From Pirellulales bacterium (GTDB taxonomy: Bacteria > Planctomycetota > Planctomycetia > Pirellulales > JAICIG01), in the NCBI GenBank assembly GCA_025924495.1, contig JAICIG010000072.1, forward strand, positions 1 through 22,718: a stretch of DNA of 22,718 nucleotides, read 5' to 3'. The translations under genes and the position numbers were made by a program. Under the pieces are notes generated by a model. That model was not told where the DNA came from. It ran no database searches and worked only from the letters and a program-made list of their open reading frames with translations. Shown in pieces: positions 14,004 to 21,629 of the stretch; position 1 is the stretch's first letter; every line of letters begins with the position of its first letter.

Positions 14004-16985
14004 TTAATCGCTCAGCGGCTGAGTGCTCCGCAGATAGGCGAACAGGTCGCGAATCTGCTGATCATTCAGTTCGCGCAGCACGCCTTCGGGCATCAGCGAC
14101 TTGCGCTGCGGCAATAACTCTTCGATCTCGGACTGGGCGAGCGTCACGTTCTGCCCGTCGGCCCCGCGCAGCACAACGACCTGAGTTTCGCGATCGACCA
14201 GAAAACCGGTCACGATGCGACCGTCTTCGGTCAGCGCCTGGTAGGTTTCAAAGCCCTCGCGCACCTCGGCGCTGGGATTGACGATATTGATCAGCATGTT
14301 TCCCACGTCATCGCGCTTGTAGCTCGTAAGGTCGGGGCCGATTTGCCCCCCATCGCCGAATAGCCGGTGACATTTGGCGCACGTCTCTTTAAACAGTTTC
14401 TTACCCGGGTACGGACTGCCAGAGCCCGCGCGGACAACGCCTTGCAAATGCTCGATCTGCTGCTGCATTTCAGCCGTGGTCGCGCCTTCGATGGCGCCCC
14501 AATGCCTGGCAATCACTTGCGCCATGCGGTCATCGCGGAACACCGTCAGCTTGCGGACCGTATCGAGCGGAATTGATTCGGCCGGTATTTTGCCGGAATC
14601 AACCGCCTCCGTTAACTGCAGCGCCCACGGCTTGCGGCTCGTCAATAAGGTCTGCGCAGCGCTGCGGACATCTTCGGTGAAGGCGCCGTAAAGCTCAATG
14701 ACTGTCGGCGGAATGCTCGAATCGGAGTATGGCTGCAACGAGGTCAATGCGGCCATGCGCAAGCCATCGTCGGGCGAGGTGCGCACGACTTGCAGCAACG
14801 TGGGGATGCATTGAGGCGATCTTACCTCCCCAAAGATCTGAATGTACTGCATCCGTTCATTGCTGTCGGCCTTATCGTCGGCCAAGATGGCCAACGCCTT
14901 TTCGATCGCCTCAGGCTTCCCTTGGCGCAAACCAAGCGCTAAGGACTGCCCGCCGACTTTGCTCATGGCTTCAACCAGTTCCGGCGGCAGGCCGGTCAAT
15001 GGCCGGCCCTGATAGGCCTCCTCAAAACCGCGCATCAACGTGCGGCTGTGTTCCTGATCCGGCGATAATGCCAGCAGTTTGGCGCACATCACCAGGTCAT
15101 TCCGGCTGCCGGTGGCTGCATATCGCCGCATGACTCGATGCAGCAAGTGCTTAGTTGCCAGAGGCGCTTGCCAAACAGCGGGGTCGCGGAACAGATTCAG
15201 CACCGCCTCGTGATCGCTGGCCGCCTTGGCTTCGATCGCCCACCAGACGAGCAGCGGCAGATGAACGTCTTCCGAGTCTTCCGCATGCGAAATCAGTTGC
15301 CGAACAATCGGCAGTCCTTGGGCGGCCGGCAGACGCCGGGCAGTTGAAGCTAGTTGGCTGCGCACTTCGACATTCGGCTCGGAAGCTGCCAGCTCTGAGA
15401 GCTTGGGGGCGATCGAAGGAGAAACCTGCCCCGAATCGCCAAGCAGACGCACCGTCCACGCGCGGACGTAGGGATTGGCGTGGGTCAGCGTTTTCGCCGC
15501 CACCGCTTCGTTGAATCCGCCGCAAAGGTTCAACGCCCACAGAGATTCGAGCGCCAGCTGTTCGCTGTCGGTCTCGATCTTGGCTAACAGCGCGGGGATC
15601 AGCGAGGCGTCTTTGCGATCGGCGATCAAGCGTAATGCCTCGCGACGCTGCCACTTATTCTTGTGGCTCAACAGGGCGAGGAGTTCCTGGCTGGAACTTT
15701 TGCCAAGATCAAACGGCTTAATTGGCTCAGCGTCTTTGGCTTTCAGGCGATAGATGCGGCCGCTTTGAGAGTCGATCTTGCCCTCGTGGTGACGCAAATG
15801 AGCAATCTGGGCTTCATACATATCGCAGACGTAAATGGCGCCATCGGGACCAACCATAATGTTCACTGGACGGAACCAGTCGTCGCTGCTCTCGACGGCA
15901 AAGCCCACGTCTTTCGTCTTGAACGAAGAGCCATCTGGCGAAAAGTCGCTCATCACCACATGGCTTTGCAATGGCGCGACGCCAAACAGCTTGCCGCGAT
16001 AGGCTTCCGGCAACGCCGCGCCCTCATAGATCACGAAGGCGTGCGTGAACCGCGGCACGCTAGGGTGCTTCATGGCCGGAAAATAGCCAAAGGTATACGG
16101 GTTCGATAGCGGGCCGTGCTTGCTGAATCCCTTTTGCGAGTATCCGCCTTGGACATAATGAAAGCCGCGCGTATCGCCGCCGTTGTGGCCGGAAAAAATC
16201 CGCCCCTTGGAATCGATCTCGATGCCGAAAGCATTGCCGCCCCCTTCCGCAAAGATCTCATAACGTTTCAGCTCGGGATGATAGCGCCAGATCAATTGCC
16301 CCATCGAGTGGACCGGTTTTTTGTCGACCCCCGGCCGCAAGACGTCTCCGCTGACGGTGCTTCCTTGGCATGCATACAACCAGCCGTCGGGACCCCAGGT
16401 CAGATTGCTCGCGCAGGAATGGGTGTCTTCTAAACCGAAACCTTGCAAATGCACTTCAGGATCGCCGTCGGGAATGTCGTCATTGTCACGATCGGGATAG
16501 AAGAGCAAATACGGGGGATTGAGCACCCACACGCCGCCCCGCCCGCGGGCGAAGCTGGTGGCGATATTGAGTCCCTCAACGAACGTCTTGTGCTTGTCGA
16601 ACTTCCCGTCGCCGTCGGTGTCTTCGTGAATCGTAATCTTGTCGCGACCGGGAAAATGATGGGGCGGCGCCGGCGGGACTTTGTCGTAGGTGGCGCGCAA
16701 AAACTTGTCTTCGCTCAGGATCTTCAACCCGGCGGGAAAAGGATATTGCAGGTATTGCGCCACCCACAGACGGCCACGTTCGTCGAATTGGGCGAAGATC
16801 GGCTGACCAATCTCAGGCTCGGAGAGCACTTGTTCGACCGACAAATCGGCGGGAACCTTGAGCGCCGCCAGCGCCTCAGCGGGTTTCAGAGCCGGGTTCT
16901 CCGTGCCGGTCGCCGCACAGACCGTCATCGCCCTTGATGTCAGGGCCACAATCAAGAGCTGACAGAAAATCATCTTCAAGTTCAT
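14004..16985 (-). CDS. Secreted membrane-bound dehydrogenase with PVC-type heme-binding domain
   Basis: The 993-residue protein starts with a signal sequence (MNLKMIFCQLLIVALTSRAM, likely cut near residue 24). A beta-propeller of the sugar-dehydrogenase type (about 35-400) includes the Asp-rich, calcium-like loops DTDGDGKFD and DRDNDDIPD. A helical HEAT-like region (about 420-800) follows, then a C-terminal cytochrome c-type domain with the heme motif CAKCH (869-873) and IGPDLTSY. This order is typical of the large paralogous dehydrogenase family in Planctomycetes; the substrate is unknown, though a role in polysaccharide or sugar oxidation is often guessed. The frame opens at 17084, but ATG 16985 places the signal peptide at the N-terminus; no Shine-Dalgarno site is visible. 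It appears to be a single-gene unit. Confidence 0.92.
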   Translation of the reverse strand: MNLKMIFCQLLIVALTSRAMTVCAATGTENPALKPAEALAALKVPADLSVEQVLSEPEIGQPIFAQFDERGRLWVAQYLQYPFPAGLKILSEDKFLRATYDKVPPAPPHHFPGRDKITIHEDTDGDGKFDKHKTFVEGLNIATSFARGRGGVWVLNPPYLLFYPDRDNDDIPDGDPEVHLQGFGLEDTHSCASNLTWGPDGWLYACQGSTVSGDVLRPGVDKKPVHSMGQLIWRYHPELKRYEIFAEGGGNAFGIEIDSKGRIFSGHNGGDTRGFHYVQGGYSQKGFSKHGPLSNPYTFGYFPAMKHPSVPRFTHAFVIYEGAALPEAYRGKLFGVAPLQSHVVMSDFSPDGSSFKTKDVGFAVESSDDWFRPVNIMVGPDGAIYVCDMYEAQIAHLRHHEGKIDSQSGRIYRLKAKDAEPIKPFDLGKSSSQELLALLSHKNKWQRREALRLIADRKDASLIPALLAKIETDSEQLALESLWALNLCGGFNEAVAAKTLTHANPYVRAWTVRLLGDSGQVSPSIAPKLSELAASEPNVEVRSQLASTARRLPAAQGLPIVRQLISHAEDSEDVHLPLLVWWAIEAKAASDHEAVLNLFRDPAVWQAPLATKHLLHRVMRRYAATGSRNDLVMCAKLLALSPDQEHSRTLMRGFEEAYQGRPLTGLPPELVEAMSKVGGQSLALGLRQGKPEAIEKALAILADDKADSNERMQYIQIFGEVRSPQCIPTLLQVVRTSPDDGLRMAALTSLQPYSDSSIPPTVIELYGAFTEDVRSAAQTLLTSRKPWALQLTEAVDSGKIPAESIPLDTVRKLTVFRDDRMAQVIARHWGAIEGATTAEMQQQIEHLQGVVRAGSGSPYPGKKLFKETCAKCHRLFGDGGQIGPDLTSYKRDDVGNMLINIVNPSAEVREGFETYQALTEDGRIVTGFLVDRETQVVVLRGADGQNVTLAQSEIEELLPQRKSLMPEGVLRELNDQQIRDLFAYLRSTQPLSD

Positions 16986-17253
16986 GGAACAATGCCCGAA
17001 TAGGAAGCGGTGGGAGGGTACTCGCAAGGCAGCGTCATTGGCGGGACCGCCCTGATCGGCAAGCAGCGATTTCAGGCGCGGCAAACGGCAAACAGCCCGT
17101 TCTTAGCCTACCTGGCGCAGAGAACAGTGTCGAGCGTTTTATGTTTGGGGGCCTTTTCTGCTTGCGGCGGGCCGACTCGCAAGCACCAAGCTCGCGCCGG
17201 TAGAATACAAGCGAGATGCCAGCGACGCCATCCGCAGTGTTGAAAGCCACCCA

Positions 17254-17955
17254 ATGTCTGAACAGCCAATTGTGATCTACACGGCCTCGAACGCCGTCGA
17301 GGCGCACCAACTCAAGAACCTGCTAGAGGGGGCGGGCATCCAGGCATTTGTCGCCAATGAAAACTTGCAAGGGTTGATTGGCTTTGACGCCTCGAGCTGG
17401 TCCACTGCGGTCCAGGTGCTGGTTGCAGCCAAGAATGCCGGGGCCGCAAGAAGAATGGCCGCGGAGTTCGATCGGCACGGCCATGGCACGATTGGGGAGG
17501 CGCCATCCTCGCAACCAGTCGAGCCGGATCGATTCCATAAGAATCCCTCCGGCAGTACGATCTCAGACACGCCCAGCGAGACAGAGCACAGCGCCGAAAT
17601 GCGAGGATGTATCGTCGACTTGTGCCCGCAGTGCAGTCGGCATCGCACTGCAGTTTGCCCAATCTGTAAGACGGCCGGTTCAAATTTTCATCCCGGCCAA
17701 TCGAACGTTGAAAAGGATGATCATTCAGGCGAGCCGCCGCTATTGATTTGCCCGACTTGCGACGAACCATTTGAGCCCAGCTATCTGCGGCGCTGCGAAT
17801 GGTGCGGGCACGATTTTGGCAGCGGAATTTCGATCCCGGAGCCTACGGTTCCCACGGACTTCGAGTCGCCGAATTCGCGAGTGATCATCGTTGCCGTCGG
17901 CTTGCTGGCGCTCATCGGCGGCCTGCTGGCGTATTTCGCGAAGGTGCTCGAATAG
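17254..17955 (+). CDS. DUF2007-type protein with two zinc-ribbon cysteine sets and a C-terminal membrane helix
   Basis: The 233-residue protein opens with a DUF2007-like ('putative signal transducing protein') domain: IVIYTASNAVEAHQLKNLL, then AGIQAFVANENLQG and a VQVLVAAKNAGAARRM helix (to about 75). A Ser/Pro/Glu-rich linker follows. Next come two cysteine clusters, CPQC and CPIC (C124, C127, C135, C138) and CPTC and CEWC (C166, C169, C181, C184), each able to bind a zinc ion. The protein ends with one transmembrane helix (about 209-228) and a short tail, so it is probably tail-anchored. The ATG at 17254 fits the domain start. It is divergent from the dehydrogenase gene (268 bp apart) and convergent with fliA. 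The function is unknown. Confidence 0.8.
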   Translation: MSEQPIVIYTASNAVEAHQLKNLLEGAGIQAFVANENLQGLIGFDASSWSTAVQVLVAAKNAGAARRMAAEFDRHGHGTIGEAPSSQPVEPDRFHKNPSGSTISDTPSETEHSAEMRGCIVDLCPQCSRHRTAVCPICKTAGSNFHPGQSNVEKDDHSGEPPLLICPTCDEPFEPSYLRRCEWCGHDFGSGISIPEPTVPTDFESPNSRVIIVAVGLLALIGGLLAYFAKVLE

Positions 17956-18132
17956 CCCGACGGCAATCATCGCATCAATCGTTGCCTGCGGCCGAGACCT
18001 TCGTCGGGTTCGCATTTGGCACGCAGTCGCCGGCGAGCGAAAATAACGGAAGCCCAGCCCACAAGCATCGATCGCGCTTCCTTTGCTTCGCTCCCATCTC
18101 CGATCGCGCTTCTCCTTGGTTCCGTCGCGCAT

Positions 18133-18162
18133 AGAAAAAGCCGGGCGGTAGCGGCCCGGCTT
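18133..18162 (-). terminator. Intrinsic terminator of the flagellar/sigma unit
   Basis: A 9-bp stem AAGCCGGGC/GCCCGGCTT (18138-18146/18154-18162) with a 7-nt loop runs into a T-tract on the minus strand (18139-18135). It lies 38 bp after the fliA stop codon. On the plus strand the tract is interrupted (TTCTTC), so it may act only weakly on the convergent DUF2007 gene. Confidence 0.85.
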
Positions 18163-18200
18163 CTTCGACCTCGATCTCTGCCTGCACCCTTCTCTGTGTT

Positions 18201-18983
18201 TTAGGTGCCGAACTCCGGCCGGCGGCGTTCGAGCTGCGATTGCAGGCGCTGCACAATCGAACTGTGCATCTGGCTGACGCGACTCTCCGAGAGATCAAGC
18301 GTAGCGCCGATCTCCTTCATGGTCAGCTCTTCGTAGTAGTAGAGGATAATGATCAGCCGCTCGTTGCGGTTCAATCCTTTGGTAACCAACCGCATCAGGT
18401 CGGTTTTCTGGATCCGCCGCGTGGGATCTTCGCCCTTCTTGTCCTCCAGGATGTCGATTTCGCGGACATCCTTGTAGCTGTCGGTCTCGTACCATTTCTT
18501 GTTTAAGCTGATCAGACCGACGGCGTTGGCGTCGAGCATCATCTTTTCCAGCTCGGGCACCGTGATTTGCAACTGCTCGGCAAGTTCCACCTCAGTAGGC
18601 TGGCGGCCAAACTTGGTTTCCAGAGTTTTGATCGCTTCATTCAGCTTACTGGCCTTCGAGCGTACGAGGCGCGGCACCCAGTCCATGGTGCGCAGTTCGT
18701 CAAGCATGGCCCCGCGGATGCGCGGCACGCAGTAGGTTTCGAACTTGACGCCGCGCGTCAGATCGAAGGCGTCGATGGCGTCCATCAAACCGAACACGCC
18801 GGCCGAAATCAGATCGTCGAGTTCCACTCCCTCGGGAAGCCGCGACCAGATCCGTTCGCCGTTGTATTTAACCAGCGGCAGGTAAATCTCAACCAGCCGG
18901 TTGCGCAAGTCCTGATTGTTCAGATCGGCTTTGAAAGCATCCCAAAGTTGTGCGACATCTTCTGTTGCGACCGTTGCTGCCAT
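18201..18983 (-). CDS. fliA: RNA polymerase sigma factor, FliA/WhiG (sigma-28) family
   Basis: The 260-residue protein has the sigma-70 class 3 layout. Region 2 includes LVKYNGERIWSRLP and DLISAGVFGLMDAIDAFD (57-74), followed by KFETYCVPRIRGAMLDELR and the FliA hallmark DWVPR (101-105). Region 3 spans about 110-165. Region 4 ends in the helix-turn-helix LTMKEIGATLDLSESRVSQMHSSI, whose first half is at 220-231. Sigma-28 directs transcription of late flagellar genes. The ATG at 18983 has a strong GGAGG five bases upstream. It is last in the flhA-flhF-flhG-small protein-fliA order and is followed by a clear terminator. No anti-sigma factor (FlgM) was recognised in the window. Confidence 0.94.
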   Translation of the reverse strand: MAATVATEDVAQLWDAFKADLNNQDLRNRLVEIYLPLVKYNGERIWSRLPEGVELDDLISAGVFGLMDAIDAFDLTRGVKFETYCVPRIRGAMLDELRTMDWVPRLVRSKASKLNEAIKTLETKFGRQPTEVELAEQLQITVPELEKMMLDANAVGLISLNKKWYETDSYKDVREIDILEDKKGEDPTRRIQKTDLMRLVTKGLNRNERLIIILYYYEELTMKEIGATLDLSESRVSQMHSSIVQRLQSQLERRRPEFGT

Positions 18984-18988
18984 GCATT

Positions 18989-18993
18989 CCTCC
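18989..18993 (-). promoter_or_regulatory. Strong ribosome binding site of fliA
   Basis: GGAGG on the minus strand, five bases before the ATG at 18983, fixes the fliA start. It stands out because many other starts in the window have no clear Shine-Dalgarno site. Confidence 0.7.
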
Positions 18994-19086
18994 GTGATTG
19001 CACACCACCAACCGGGAGCGAGTTCTCATCGCGCGCTACCGCCAGAAAAGAGCGGTTCGCGCCGAAGCGAGCCTTCGAGCCGGCCA

Positions 19087-19344
19087 TCATGGATTGGTCT
19101 TGCCTGGAGATGCCGAGTCCGTGGCATCCCGAGCGGCGAGGTCCGCCGCGAGTTTGCTGCGAATTGATTCTTCTAACGTCCACTCGGCGAGCCGTCCGAC
19201 GATGCACCCTAAGGGCAAGAACGCCAGCAAGCTGAGCCAAGCCGCGAACAAGGTCGGTTCCACTCCGCCGCCGCGCACAAATCCTCGTGCGATCACCGTC
19301 AGGAATGCCAACAGACCTAAAACCCCGCCGTACCTGCGACCCAC
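19087..19344 (-). CDS. Small two-helix membrane protein between flhG and fliA
   Basis: This 85-residue product has two hydrophobic helices (about 6-23 and 31-51) separated by a short polar turn, then a charged amphipathic segment and a Ser/Lys/Pro tail. It begins with GTG at 19344, preceded by GGGAG eight bases upstream. It follows flhG by 42 bp and precedes fliA by 103 bp on the same strand, so it is probably cotranscribed. I do not recognise a family; it resembles an inner membrane accessory protein, and the position suggests but does not prove a flagellar role. The reading frame has protein-like composition and no competing frame in the same place is better, but its length leaves some doubt. 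Confidence 0.65.
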   Translation of the reverse strand: MGRRYGGVLGLLAFLTVIARGFVRGGGVEPTLFAAWLSLLAFLPLGCIVGRLAEWTLEESIRSKLAADLAARDATDSASPGKTNP

Positions 19345-19386
19345 GTCCTTGGCTCCCGGCGGATGCCCTTAAACTCTCTTCAACCG

Positions 19387-20307
19387 CTACAACTTGCCAG
19401 TAACTTCGCTACCGACACCAGTTCTAAGTATCGGTTGGGGAGAGGTTGCGAGTTGAATCGATTGTTCAATTATCTGTTTCTTTACGGACGTCGCGGTGAC
19501 CTGGGCCGCCAAGAGTTCCAACTGGCGCGAGGCCAGAATTGCGGGATGATGCAACACAAAAGAAGCTTGCGACCGGCCGGCTGCGGCCACCAGCGGATCG
19601 GAAGGCAAATAGCAGCCTTCGTCGATCTGCAGACCTAAAAACCGCCGGCAGGCGCGGGCCAACCGGCGACCGATTTCTTGAGCCATTTCCGCTCCCGGCG
19701 CCAAATTGACGATGGCTTGCACCGGTACGCCATGACTGACCGGGGCAAGCAACTTGATAGCCGCATAGGCATTAGTGACCGACGCCGCCTCGGTCGAAGT
19801 AACGACAAGCACCCGATCGGCCGACTGCCAGAAACGTTTGACAACGCGATTCAATGCGCTGCCGGCGTCAATCACGACGTAGTCCGCATGCGGCCCGAGT
19901 CTCGCCAGCTCGTTCAGCAGTCGATGTTGGGCGGCTGGCTCGCAGTCGGAAAGCTCGCGGGTGGCCCAGGCGCCGGGCAGAACCTGCACGCCCGCCGGTC
20001 CGCGCACCAAGGTTTCGTGCACGCCGCGTCGTCCGGCAAGCACGTCTGCCACCGTATATGCATCGCTGACCCGGCATAGGCTGCTGGCATCGGCCCGCCC
20101 CAAGTCGGCATCGACGAGGACCGTGCGCCGCCCGTCCCCAGCCAAGGCCACGGCGAGATTGACGGCAACCGTGGTTGTGCCAACGCCTCCTTTGCCGCTG
20201 GCGACAACGATCAGGCGAGGCGGCGCGGCGGCAGACTCGCTGCGCCGAGCGCCGTCGACTCCGCCGGCCAACATCAACATTCTCAAGCGATTCGCTTGAT
20301 CTGACAT
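19387..20307 (-). CDS. flhG: MinD/ParA-like flagellar number regulator FlhG (YlxH)
   Basis: The 306-residue cytoplasmic P-loop protein should control flagellar number and placement together with FlhF. The start at ATG 20307 gives MSDQANRLR, which matches the DQAxxLR motif known to stimulate FlhF GTPase activity; the longer frame (to 20478) reads into the end of flhF and is rejected. The deviant Walker A SGKGGVGTT (37-45) keeps the signature lysine K39 but has T44 where the second, P-loop lysine is usual. VLVDADLGRAD (63-73) and YVVIDAGSA follow as the switch regions, then a TSTEAASVTNAYAAIKLL segment typical of the family. It lies 65 bp after flhF. The odd P-loop resembles that of CpaE-type proteins. 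Confidence 0.88.
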   Translation of the reverse strand: MSDQANRLRMLMLAGGVDGARRSESAAAPPRLIVVASGKGGVGTTTVAVNLAVALAGDGRRTVLVDADLGRADASSLCRVSDAYTVADVLAGRRGVHETLVRGPAGVQVLPGAWATRELSDCEPAAQHRLLNELARLGPHADYVVIDAGSALNRVVKRFWQSADRVLVVTSTEAASVTNAYAAIKLLAPVSHGVPVQAIVNLAPGAEMAQEIGRRLARACRRFLGLQIDEGCYLPSDPLVAAAGRSQASFVLHHPAILASRQLELLAAQVTATSVKKQIIEQSIQLATSPQPILRTGVGSEVTGKL

Positions 20308-20372
20308 CAGGGTTCGTATTCCTGCGATGCGTCCATGCCGCCTGACGGACTTGTCGGCGGCCACGAGTCCTT

Positions 20373-21542
20373 TCACTCCCAGCCCAGCACCTGTCGCGCC
20401 AAGCGCCGACGCTCGGCGGGGGCAATATCGTCGGGAACGTTCTGACCGTTGGTCAAATAACTCAGCGGCAACTTGCACGAACGAAGCAGCGGCAAAATGT
20501 TGCCCAACCCTCCCGCCTCGTCTAGTTTGGTCAAAATGAGCGACGTGGCGCCTACGCCGCGGAACCGCTGCGCCGTTCGCGTTAACGTCGCCGCGCTTGC
20601 CCCGCTCGACAGCACCAGATGCACTTCGTCGGCATCGGCCTCCGTCAGAAAGGCTTCGAGTTCCTGCAATTTGACTTCATCTTGCGGGCTGCGGCCGGCT
20701 GTATCCAGCAGCACCAGGTCGAGATTCGACATACTCTCGACGGCGTCGCGCATTTCATGCGGCGTCGCGACGACTCGCATCGGCAAGTCGATGATGTCGG
20801 CATAAGTCCGCAATTGCTCGACCGCAGCGATGCGATAGGTGTCAACGGTAATCAGTCCGACACGGCGTCTCTCGCGTAAGTGAAAATTCGCTGCCAACTT
20901 GGCGATGGTCGTCGTTTTGCCGACCCCCGTCGGTCCGATGAGCGCGACCAGTCGGCGGCGTCCCGGAGTCACGCGGGTTGGGCCGGCAATGGCGATTTCA
21001 TCCTCGACCATGCGCGTCAGGCGGGCTTTCGCCAGTGACAATTCGTCGACTTCGCCGTCTGGCGCCTCTTGGCGCAGCCGATCGATCAGTTCGCGCGCCA
21101 AATCTTCGGCGACTTCCGCTTCAATCAGTTCTGCATACAAGCGGAATAGCCCGTCGGACCAATCTTGCTGCGGAGCATAGCGTGAGCGACGACAGAGGTC
21201 TTCAACCAACGAATGCAATTCGTTCAACTGGCCTTTCAACTCGTCGCGGAACATGGCTTTGGCGGCCCACTCGAAGCCCGGCGAGGACTCTCTCGCGGAC
21301 ACAGCCGGCGCCGGAGCGGCAAGAGCAGCCTCCAAGGCGGGTTCGCGCTTCGCCAGGCGACTGGGAACATTCACTTCCGTCGACGCCATGACCTCGATTT
21401 GTCGCACGCCGGACAACCAACCCAGCAGACCATTGCCGCGAACTTCGCGCGTATGCAAGACCGCCGCCGACGGCCCCAGTTCGCGACGCACCAAGGCTAG
21501 CGCCTCTTGCATCGTCCGCGCACGATAAGTTTTTACGTCCAT
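20373..21542 (-). CDS. flhF: SRP-type flagellar GTPase FlhF
   Basis: FlhF is a membrane-associated GTPase that sets the site of flagellum assembly. The 389-residue protein has the basic B domain with MDVKTYRARTMQEALALVRRELG-like start (residues 1-23), a variable Ala/Glu-rich linker (about 60-115), a helical N domain (about 120-190) and the NG GTPase domain: GPTGVGKTTT (203-212), DTYRIAAVEQLRTYA (from 234), DTAGRS (280-285) and TKLDE (338-342). All SRP-GTPase motifs are intact. The ATG at 21542 agrees with the family N-terminus, although no Shine-Dalgarno site is evident. It sits between flhA (87 bp) and flhG (65 bp) on the same strand, the usual order. Confidence 0.95.
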   Translation of the reverse strand: MDVKTYRARTMQEALALVRRELGPSAAVLHTREVRGNGLLGWLSGVRQIEVMASTEVNVPSRLAKREPALEAALAAPAPAVSARESSPGFEWAAKAMFRDELKGQLNELHSLVEDLCRRSRYAPQQDWSDGLFRLYAELIEAEVAEDLARELIDRLRQEAPDGEVDELSLAKARLTRMVEDEIAIAGPTRVTPGRRRLVALIGPTGVGKTTTIAKLAANFHLRERRRVGLITVDTYRIAAVEQLRTYADIIDLPMRVVATPHEMRDAVESMSNLDLVLLDTAGRSPQDEVKLQELEAFLTEADADEVHLVLSSGASAATLTRTAQRFRGVGATSLILTKLDEAGGLGNILPLLRSCKLPLSYLTNGQNVPDDIAPAERRRLARQVLGWE

Positions 21543-21629
21543 GTGCAGTAAGGAATATGGTGGTGGGATTTAACGAATCTTAATTCCGACATGGAGGATC
21601 GGGTTTGGGGAAACGCCGAAGCTCTGATT

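Noticed and set aside
13512..14117. 201-codon plus-strand frame in the convergent gap
   Set aside because: It runs through two large hairpins and into the 3' end of the dehydrogenase gene on the other strand, with no recognisable domain.
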